Source: Desulfobulbaceae bacterium (GTDB lineage Bacteria > Desulfobacterota > Desulfobulbia > Desulfobulbales > SURF-16). From it: a stretch of 6,879 nucleotides of DNA. Within the stretch, counting starts at the first letter, position 1, and the number at the start of each line of letters is the position of its first letter. Below, in pieces: positions 1 through 4,911 of this stretch. The notes beneath the pieces are model-generated. The model saw only the letters and a program-made list of their open reading frames with translations, was not told the DNA's origin and did no database searches. The stretch is taken from contig JANTGB010000121.1 in the NCBI GenBank assembly GCA_024763115.1, positions 1 through 6,879 of the forward strand, in the 5' to 3' direction. The translations under genes were made by a program, and so were the position numbers.

Positions 1-7
1 CGCCGAC

Positions 8-93
8 CTGATCACGAAAATCTACGGCACCCTGTAACCAGTTACAATTACAGGGGTTAGCGAAGTTATAGCGCTTCCCCCATGAGTAGTTAC
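8..93 (-). repeat. Left copy of an ~86-bp dispersed repeat, inverted relative to the right copy
   Basis: The reverse complement of this segment aligns end to end with 6762-6848. The outer 40 bases (8-47) match 37 of 40, the inner 17 (77-93) match 16 of 17, and the 29-30 bases between them match at roughly half. Each copy holds two units of a 17-bp motif starting TGTAACTG on the minus strand here (93 to 77 and 46 to 30), 47 bp apart. The palindrome GTAACCAGTTAC lies at 34-45. I see no transposase attached, although one could lie outside the window to the left. It could be the end of a mobile element, a non-autonomous (MITE-like) repeat or another dispersed intergenic repeat; the family is not recognised. 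Confidence 0.75.
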
Positions 94-165
94 AAAAATC
101 GTGTTATTAAACCATTCCACAAGATTTCTGGATGTGAATTTTAACCGGATATTATTGTAAAAAAC

Positions 166-194
166 TTGCTCTTTTTTTTTATTTCGGTTATATG
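166..194 (+). promoter_or_regulatory. Candidate sigma-70-type promoter of the tetR-mqn operon
   Basis: A possible -35 (TTGCTC, 166-171) and -10 (TATATG, 189-194) are separated by 17 nt in an AT-rich stretch with a T run at 172-180. Matches to consensus are modest (3 of 6 and 4 of 6). This is the only plausible promoter I see just upstream of the TetR start, and its -10 touches the palindrome at 193-206. It predicts a transcript start near 200-203, only about 8-11 nt before the ATG. Confidence 0.35.
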
Positions 195-206
195 ACCACC
201 TGGTCA
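193..206. promoter_or_regulatory. Perfect palindrome, likely operator of the adjacent TetR regulator
   Basis: TGACCACCTGGTCA is a perfect inverted repeat (TGACCA, two central bases, TGGTCA) ending four bases before the TetR start codon. It overlaps the candidate -10 and the predicted transcript start. TetR-family dimers commonly bind short palindromes of this size in their own promoters, so autorepression is the natural reading. I found no second copy of this palindrome in the window. That it is the binding site of this particular protein is inferred from position and symmetry only. Confidence 0.6.
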
Positions 207-210
207 CATC

Positions 211-867
211 ATGAAAATCAAGACAACAGTAGCAAGTTCGACCTTTTGTAATCTGGCTCGGCAGAAACAACAGGCGATTGTCAAAGAAATGGTGCGGGAA
301 TTTGCCGCTCAGGGTTATAAGAAGGCGAGCATCAACACCATTGTCAAAAATCTCGGCATTGCCAAGGGCTCACTTTACCAGTATTTCAAAAACAAAGAGA
401 CTATGTTTTATTTTGTCTTTGAGCAGTTTATCCGGCTGGTTAAAGATAGTATCAAACAGGGAGTTTCCCTGGATGATAAAGCTGATTTCTTTGTTCAGGT
501 CAGGAAAGTTATGGAAACCGCGCTTAACTTTGTTGACCGTTATCCTGATTATTTTCAGATCTACCTGCAAATTCTTTTTGAACATGATGTGCCGCGCCGC
601 CGGGAACTATTGGCTCAGGTCAGGCTTTTTTCCCGTGATTATTTTGGCCCGTTATGCTTAGCGGCCAGGGAGCAGGGGCGGATTCGGGACGATGTCTCAC
701 CAGCCATGCTGATTTTTGTTTTAGACGGTATAATTGATCGTCTGCTCCAGGATTATGTTCGACCATTGGTTGACAGCAGCCTTGAGTTACAGAAAATGGG
801 GCTTAAGGAACGAACCGGCGGAATTGATGAGATAATTAAAATTTTACGGGATGGATTTAGAGGATAA
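211..867 (+). CDS. TetR/AcrR-family transcriptional regulator
   Basis: This 218-residue protein has the usual TetR length and layout. The N-terminal DNA-binding domain covers about residues 16-65. Its helix-turn-helix (about 39-60) contains INTIVKNLGIAKGSLYQYFK, very close to the family pattern ending in the YxYFxxK(E) turn. The rest is an all-helical ligand-binding and dimerisation domain whose ligand cannot be read from sequence. The ATG at 211 is preferred because the next ATG (289) would remove the first helix of the DNA-binding domain. No Shine-Dalgarno is visible before it; instead a perfect palindrome ends four bases upstream, which suggests autorepression. Its stop is 15 nt before mqnE on the same strand, so it probably heads the menaquinone operon and may control it. 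An efflux-type or fatty-acid-type TetR placed here by chance remains possible. Confidence 0.9.
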   Translation: MKIKTTVASSTFCNLARQKQQAIVKEMVREFAAQGYKKASINTIVKNLGIAKGSLYQYFKNKETMFYFVFEQFIRLVKDSIKQGVSLDDKADFFVQVRKVMETALNFVDRYPDYFQIYLQILFEHDVPRRRELLAQVRLFSRDYFGPLCLAAREQGRIRDDVSPAMLIFVLDGIIDRLLQDYVRPLVDSSLELQKMGLKERTGGIDEIIKILRDGFRG

Positions 868-882
868 CGAGGATACGGCAAT

Positions 883-1977
883 ATGGATGATTTAATAAAA
901 AAGACGGGATTAGGCGATATTCTTGAAAAGATAAGAAACCGGGAGAGAATAAACAAGTCTGACGCGTTGCGACTCTACCAGAGCCATGATCTCCCGGCTG
1001 TCGGTTATCTGGCCAATATTGTCCGGGAAAGGTTAAACGGCGACAAGGCCTATTTCATCTATAACCAGCATGTAAACTATTCAAACAAATGTATTAACCT
1101 CTGTAAGTTCTGCGCCTTCGGCAAGGACAAGTCTTCTGCCAAGGCTTATGAAATGACGGTTAGCGAGGCCGTGCAAAAGGTTAAAGATCGTCTGAATGAG
1201 CCTGTTTCCGAGGTCCATATTGTCGGCGGCCTCCATCCCGACCTGCCCTTCTCCTATTATATTGATATGCTGCGCGGTATCAAGGAAGCCCGTCCTGAAA
1301 TCCACATCCAGGCCTTCACATGTGTGGAAATCGCTCATCTTGCCGATATTTCCGGCATGTCTGTTACGGAAACATTAGAGGAACTTATGGCTGCCGGTAT
1401 GGATTCCATTCCCGGCGGCGGAGCAGAGGTTTTCAGTCCCAGGATACGCAAGCTGACCTGCGAAAAAAAATTATCCGGTGAAGGCTGGATCGAGGTGGCA
1501 AAAACCGCCCACCGCCTTGGCCTGCGCTCCAATGCCACCATGCTTTACGGCCATATTGAGACTCTGGAGGAAAGGGTTGAACATCTGGCTGCCCTGCGAG
1601 CGGCCCAGGATGAGACAAACGGTTTCCTGGCCTTTATCCCCCTGGCCTTTCATCCCCGGAACACTGAAATGGCAGACCTGTCCCGCTCCAGTGGTATTGA
1701 TGATCTGAAAAATATTGCCGTGGCCCGCTGTTTTCTTGATAATTTCTCTCATATTAAGGCCTACTGGATAATGATCGGCCCCAAAATGGCCCAGATTGCT
1801 CTTTCCTTTGGGGCTGATGACGTTGACGGCACGGTCAAGGAAGAGATTATTACCCACATGGCCGGGGCTGAAACCGAACAGGCCATGAGTATTAATGAAC
1901 TGGTGCGTCTCATCAAAGAGGCGGGCCGGATTCCGGTGCAGCGCGGTACTCTGTATGATGAAATCAAGGTATACTAA
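883..1977 (+). CDS. mqnE: Aminofutalosine synthase MqnE (radical SAM)
   Basis: MqnE joins S-adenosylmethionine to 3-[(1-carboxyvinyl)oxy]benzoate, giving 6-amino-6-deoxyfutalosine in the futalosine route to menaquinone; it is a cytoplasmic enzyme. The 364-residue length is normal. The radical SAM cluster motif CINLCKFC gives cysteines 70, 74 and 77 (C-x3-C-x2-C). Further family signatures are EVHIVGGLHPDLP (110-122), DSIPGGGAE (174-182), SNATMLYGHIETLEER (216-231) and IKAYWIMIGPKMAQ (291-304). The HIVGGLHPDLP and AYWIM forms separate it from MqnC, which has ILLQGGLHP and ASWVTQGPKIAQ. The start at 883 has a Shine-Dalgarno (GAGGA, 869-873) nine bases upstream. It is followed 9 nt later by mqnC, its paralogue and a later step of the pathway. 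Confidence 0.95.
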   Translation: MDDLIKKTGLGDILEKIRNRERINKSDALRLYQSHDLPAVGYLANIVRERLNGDKAYFIYNQHVNYSNKCINLCKFCAFGKDKSSAKAYEMTVSEAVQKVKDRLNEPVSEVHIVGGLHPDLPFSYYIDMLRGIKEARPEIHIQAFTCVEIAHLADISGMSVTETLEELMAAGMDSIPGGGAEVFSPRIRKLTCEKKLSGEGWIEVAKTAHRLGLRSNATMLYGHIETLEERVEHLAALRAAQDETNGFLAFIPLAFHPRNTEMADLSRSSGIDDLKNIAVARCFLDNFSHIKAYWIMIGPKMAQIALSFGADDVDGTVKEEIITHMAGAETEQAMSINELVRLIKEAGRIPVQRGTLYDEIKVY

Positions 1978-1986
1978 GGAAAGGCA

Positions 1987-3042
1987 ATGGATAAAATAAC
2001 CACAAAAGTTATAAACGGAGAGCGGATCAGTCCCGAAGAAGGTCTGGAATTGCTGGCCGAGGGCAATTTTTATCAGCTTACCATGCCGGCCGACGCAGTG
2101 CGCAGACGGCTGCATCCCGAGCCCATTGTCACCTATGTAATTGATCGTAATATCAATTATACCGATATCTGTATTTCCGCCTGTAAGTTCTGCGCCTTTT
2201 ACAAGGCCCCGGATGATTCGGACGGCTCGGTTTTAAGTTTTGCCGAACTGGAAAAAAAGGTTAAAGAAACTAAAGATCTGGGCGGTACCCAGATTCTCCT
2301 CCAGGGTGGGCTTCACCCGGATAAATCCCTCGAATTTTATGAGGACATGCTTCGTTTTATCAAAAAATGCGATATTCACATTCATGGTTTTTCCCCCCCG
2401 GAGATTCATCATTTTGCCGTTATCTCCGGCCTGACCGTTAAAGAAGTAGTGGCTCGCCTGATAAGAGCCGGGCTTGATTCCATTCCCGGAGGCGGGGCGG
2501 AAATTCTTAATAACCGGGTAAGAAAAGAAGCTGCCCCGCGCAAGTGTACGGCTGACGAATGGATAGCCATAATGGAAGAGGCCCATAACCAGGGCCTGCG
2601 CACCACAGCCACCATGATGTTCGGCCATATTGAGACCCTGGAAGAACGGATTGAACATCTCTGCCGGATCAGGGAGCTGCAGGATCGCACCGGCGGCTTT
2701 ACCGCCTTTATTCCCTGGCCCTTTCAACCGGACAATACGGTGTATGCTGATATGTCCAAAACTACTGGTTTTGCCTATCTGCGCATGCTGGCCTTATCAA
2801 GGATATTTCTTGATAATATTGATAATATTCAGGCTTCATGGGTTACCCAGGGGCCCAAGATCGCCCAGGTCTCGCTCTTTTGCGGGGCTAATGATTTCGG
2901 CAGCACCATGATCGAAGAAAATGTGGTTGCTGCCGCCGGGGTAAGCTTCCGGCTGTCGGAACAGGAAATTCGCTATCTGGTCAAGGAGGCGGGCTTTATT
3001 CCCCGGCAGCGGCTGATGAATTACGATCTGGTCGACAATTAA
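1987..3042 (+). CDS. mqnC: Cyclic dehypoxanthine futalosine synthase MqnC (radical SAM)
   Basis: MqnC closes the ring of dehypoxanthine futalosine to form the cyclic intermediate that becomes the naphthoquinone head group. The 351-residue protein carries the cluster motif CISACKFC with cysteines 62, 66 and 69. It also has TQILLQGGLHPD (101-112), DSIPGGGAEIL (164-174), TATMMFGHIETLEER (207-221) and the very characteristic ASWVTQGPKIAQVSLF (283-298) and GANDFGSTMIEENV (300-313), which together identify MqnC rather than MqnE or the F420 enzyme CofH. The Shine-Dalgarno AAGGA (1976-1980) overlaps the mqnE stop codon, so translation is probably coupled. Its stop is one base before the deaminase start. 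No cluster cysteine or recognisable motif is missing. Confidence 0.95.
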   Translation: MDKITTKVINGERISPEEGLELLAEGNFYQLTMPADAVRRRLHPEPIVTYVIDRNINYTDICISACKFCAFYKAPDDSDGSVLSFAELEKKVKETKDLGGTQILLQGGLHPDKSLEFYEDMLRFIKKCDIHIHGFSPPEIHHFAVISGLTVKEVVARLIRAGLDSIPGGGAEILNNRVRKEAAPRKCTADEWIAIMEEAHNQGLRTTATMMFGHIETLEERIEHLCRIRELQDRTGGFTAFIPWPFQPDNTVYADMSKTTGFAYLRMLALSRIFLDNIDNIQASWVTQGPKIAQVSLFCGANDFGSTMIEENVVAAAGVSFRLSEQEIRYLVKEAGFIPRQRLMNYDLVDN

Positions 3043-3043
3043 T

Positions 3044-4222
3044 ATGATTCTCCATCGCGCCCCTTTTGTCGTCCCGGTTTCCCGGCCGGTTATAATAGAT
3101 GGCGGGGTGCTTGTTGCTGATGATAAAATTATTAAAGTTGGCCGTTTTAAAGACCTAAACTTTGAATCGGCAGTTGTCTGTGATCATCCTGAGACAATTT
3201 TAACTCCGCCCCTGGTCAACTGTCATTGTCATCTGGAACTGGCCCATCTTGCTGAACTTGGCCAAAAATCCGGGCCTGAAAATTTTACCGGCTGGGTAAG
3301 AGAGCTGGTAGCAATCCGGCAGGAAAAGGTAGATGACGGCTTGGCCGCAGCCGCTAGGGAGCTTGCCGAGCTGGAAGATTCCGGGGTGGGATTGCTGGCT
3401 GATATCGGCAACCTGCCGCAAAGTGCCGCTATTGGTGAGAAAAGCAGAGTCCGGGTAATTTTCTTTCAGGAAATGCTGGGCCTGGCCCAGGATGCGGCTC
3501 GGGAAAACATAAGACTGCTGGCAAAAGACAGCCGAAAAAATTTTACGGCTCACGCCCCGTATTCCTGTGCTGCCGTCCTGCTTAAGGCGATAAAGGAAAA
3601 GGCCCGGCAGCAGAGGCGTATTTTTTCCATTCACGCAGCTGAATCCCTGGACGAAAAACAATTTTTATCTGACGCAAGCGGACCCATGCGAGATTTTGTC
3701 GAAGACAAAGGAGCATGGGACAACTCTTTTGTCGCGCCGGGCTGCGGCACTATTAATTACCTTAATCGTCTTGATATCCTTGATGAAAGAACGCTTTGCG
3801 TTCACTGTGTTCATGTAAGTGAAGCGGAAATTGCAATTATTGCCGCCAAAAAGGCAAAAATCTGCCTCTGTCCGGGCAGTAATAAGTTTCTCGGGGTTGG
3901 CAAGGCTCCGGTCTCAATGATCCTCAAACAGGGAATCATGCCTGGGCTGGGCACTGACAGCCTGGCCGGAAATCTCCATTGCAGTATCTGGGAGGAAATG
4001 AGAATTTTAAGCCGGCAACAGCCTGATATTGACCCGGCCCTGATTTTTACCATGGCTACCAGGGGCGGAGCAGAAGCCCTGGGTTACAAACAGTATGGTA
4101 TGCTGGAGCCTGACAACAAAGCGGCAATGCTGGCCGTGTCCTTTAAACAAGGGCGGGAAAAGGAAGTTTTAGAGTTTTTAACCTTAACCGGAAAAGATAT
4201 CAGGATACGATGGATAAGGTAA
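3044..4222 (+). CDS. mqnX: Metal-dependent amidohydrolase, probable aminofutalosine deaminase MqnX
   Basis: This 392-residue member of the amidohydrolase superfamily belongs to the TrzN / SAH-deaminase-like branch. Expected metal and catalytic residues are present: HxH at 61 and 63 (NCHCHLELAHL), HAAE with His197 and Glu200, His254 in LCVHCVHVSE, and Asp305 in GLGTDSLAGN. Related deaminases act on adenosine-type substrates. Next to mqnE and mqnC the best fit is conversion of 6-amino-6-deoxyfutalosine to futalosine with release of ammonia. That implies a separate futalosine hydrolase (MqnB) elsewhere in the genome instead of direct cleavage by an MTA/SAH nucleosidase. The ATG lies one base after the mqnC stop and no clear Shine-Dalgarno is seen, which points to coupled translation. 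The fold and metal site are certain from the motifs; the substrate rests on context, and a general adenosine or SAH deaminase is the alternative. Confidence 0.82.
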   Translation: MILHRAPFVVPVSRPVIIDGGVLVADDKIIKVGRFKDLNFESAVVCDHPETILTPPLVNCHCHLELAHLAELGQKSGPENFTGWVRELVAIRQEKVDDGLAAAARELAELEDSGVGLLADIGNLPQSAAIGEKSRVRVIFFQEMLGLAQDAARENIRLLAKDSRKNFTAHAPYSCAAVLLKAIKEKARQQRRIFSIHAAESLDEKQFLSDASGPMRDFVEDKGAWDNSFVAPGCGTINYLNRLDILDERTLCVHCVHVSEAEIAIIAAKKAKICLCPGSNKFLGVGKAPVSMILKQGIMPGLGTDSLAGNLHCSIWEEMRILSRQQPDIDPALIFTMATRGGAEALGYKQYGMLEPDNKAAMLAVSFKQGREKEVLEFLTLTGKDIRIRWIR

Positions 4223-4257
4223 AACAACAGTGCTGCTGATTATATCTATGTTTTTGT

Positions 4258-4300
4258 CGTAACTGTTCACAGGAAACCGCATATTCGGAGTCTCCCTCCG
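4258..4300 (+). repeat. Partial third copy of the dispersed-repeat core, with a small hairpin
   Basis: Positions 4258-4274 match the 17-bp unit at 6810-6826 at 14 of 17 bases (GTAACTGTTCACAGG against GTAACTGTTTACAGG) in the same orientation. Downstream similarity is loose: both continue with CCG, CGGAG and CCGG blocks at different spacing. The second 17-bp unit found in the full copies is absent. A small inverted repeat, CGGAG-TCTCC-CTCCG, occupies 4286-4300. It looks like a diverged or truncated relative of the two flanking repeats. Confidence 0.5.
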
Positions 4301-4327
4301 GTCACTTACGTTCCGTTTTGTCATTAT

Positions 4328-4352
4328 CAGACAGTCAACAGGTTGTTGTCTG
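4328..4352. repeat. 25-nt imperfect inverted repeat (possible RNA hairpin)
   Basis: CAGACA (4328-4333) pairs with TGTCTG (4347-4352). Inside it CAAC (4336-4339) can pair with GTTG (4342-4345) after a one-base offset, giving a nearly continuous hairpin. No T run follows, so it is not a normal intrinsic terminator. It lies about 105 nt after the mqnX stop and may belong to the same repeat-derived segment as 4258-4300, or act as a 3' RNA structure of the mqn transcript. Confidence 0.45.
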
Positions 4353-4610
4353 CTCTCGATGTCTCGCTCTGTTCGCTTATCGGCTATGCTCAATCAGATC
4401 TGCTGTTTGGGCGCCGCCACCATATATGGAGAAATTACCAGTTGGTGGGTACCCGCTTTCTCAAGCAATCACAATATACAGTATGGGCTCGTAGGTTTTT
4501 GTTGAACGATCACCCGCATTATATCTGTTGGGTTTCGCTATATTTTCAGAAGGCAAAACTTTCTGTTAAAACCAAGGGTTAGTGAAATCCAACATCAGTT
4601 AAGCGGACAT

Positions 4611-4629
4611 CCGGTTACCGGTTTTTTTT
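4611..4629 (+). terminator. Weak candidate intrinsic terminator
   Basis: CCGG-TTA-CCGG (4611-4621) can form a short four-pair GC stem and is followed directly by eight T residues (4622-4629). The stem is shorter than in most intrinsic terminators, and the position, almost 390 nt after mqnX, is far for that operon. It is the only stem-plus-T-run I see between mqnX and fliK. Termination upstream of the sigma-54 promoter would make sense but is not certain. Confidence 0.35.
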
Positions 4630-4705
4630 ATTACTGGTGCCATTGAAGCATTATTGGTTCCGGAAATTGCTTCGAAAAGTCAAATTTAGTGAACTGGAAC
4701 ATGTC

Positions 4706-4718
4706 GGCAATTATTGCC
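4706..4718. promoter_or_regulatory. 13-bp palindrome, possible upstream activator site for the fliK sigma-54 promoter
   Basis: GGCAATTATTGCC is a perfect palindrome around a central T. It lies about 120-135 bp upstream of the -24 element at 4839, a normal distance for the enhancer site of a sigma-54 activator such as the NtrC-type flagellar regulators (FlrC/FleR/FlbD class). AT-rich DNA between it and the promoter would help looping. Because T-rich sequence follows (TGTTTTATTTTA), a weak terminator hairpin is an alternative reading. Confidence 0.4.
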
Positions 4719-4838
4719 TGTTTTATTTTAATATTCGTTTGATATAGAGATGGTTAAAAGTTTATTGTTAAGTTTATTATTTATTTAACAGCTTTAAATT
4801 ATTATATATTCTTTTGTGTATTTTTTTATTTTTCATTG

Positions 4839-4854
4839 TGGCATTACCGTTGCA
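4839..4854 (+). promoter_or_regulatory. Sigma-54 (RpoN) -24/-12 promoter of fliK
   Basis: TGGCATTACCGTTGCA matches the RpoN consensus TGGCAY-N5-TTGCW throughout. The invariant GG (4840-4841) and GC (4852-4853) start 12 bp apart, as required. It predicts a transcript start near 4865, which places a Shine-Dalgarno and ATG (4912) correctly downstream. RpoN control is usual for middle or late hook and basal-body genes in many flagellated proteobacteria and Desulfobacterota and needs an AAA+ activator. Confidence 0.85.
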
Positions 4855-4897
4855 TGGAAGAGGTGGCAAGAGAAAATTCAAGCTGTTATTTTAGTCT

Positions 4898-4904
4898 TAG
4901 GAGG
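4898..4904 (+). promoter_or_regulatory. Shine-Dalgarno that fixes the fliK start
   Basis: TAGGAGG sits seven bases before the ATG at 4912, close to an ideal ribosome binding site. The same frame stays open upstream to a GTG at 4816, but that codon lies before the sigma-54 promoter and cannot be on its transcript. The start at 4912 is therefore preferred. Confidence 0.88.
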
Positions 4905-4911
4905 ATATTGC

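Larger units (their letters stand above)
4223..4838. other. Intergenic region between mqnX and fliK without a convincing gene
   Basis: No frame here shows a recognisable protein. A frame starting with TTG at 4343 runs to 4582 but lacks a Shine-Dalgarno and has an unconvincing composition. The first part (4223-4352) carries a partial repeat core and two inverted repeats. The middle holds a weak hairpin with a T run (4611-4629) and a spaced inverted repeat GAAGCA/TGCTTC (4645-4650 and 4668-4673). The last part (about 4720-4838) is very AT-rich, with the direct repeat AAGTTTATT at 4758 and 4770 and the inverted repeat TGTTAA/TTAACA (4766-4790), and leads into the sigma-54 promoter. Such curved AT-rich DNA between an upstream activator site and a sigma-54 promoter is common. 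Confidence 0.6.

Noticed and set aside
1..37. Possible 3' end of a gene reading into the window (GTL then TAA at 35-37)
   Set aside because: The same short frame occurs inverted at the right end because the DNA is a repeat, and only about 11 codons are visible, so coding cannot be supported.
22..270. An 82-codon minus-strand frame at the left edge
   Set aside because: It runs through the repeat, the TetR promoter and the TetR start with no recognisable features; coding there would conflict with the regulator.
1471..2115. A 214-codon minus-strand open frame across mqnE and mqnC
   Set aside because: It is antisense to two strongly conserved enzymes and has no motif of its own; it reflects their codon composition.
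4184..4393. A 69-codon minus-strand frame overlapping the mqnX end
   Set aside because: It overlaps the conserved end of mqnX on the other strand and shows no domain. Only its similarity to the peptide frame of the flanking repeats is of interest.
4420..4429. Palindrome CCATATATGG as a possible operator
   Set aside because: Short AT-centred palindromes arise easily by chance, and it is not next to any promoter or start codon.
4343..4582. A 79-codon frame on the plus strand starting with TTG
   Set aside because: It has no ribosome binding site, an unusual start, no recognisable motif and a composition typical of translated non-coding DNA. Its open frame is discussed as an observation, not called as a gene.
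4816..4911. A 32-residue upstream extension of fliK starting at GTG 4816
   Set aside because: The start lies before the sigma-54 promoter at 4839-4854, has no Shine-Dalgarno, and a near-ideal ribosome site precedes ATG 4912.
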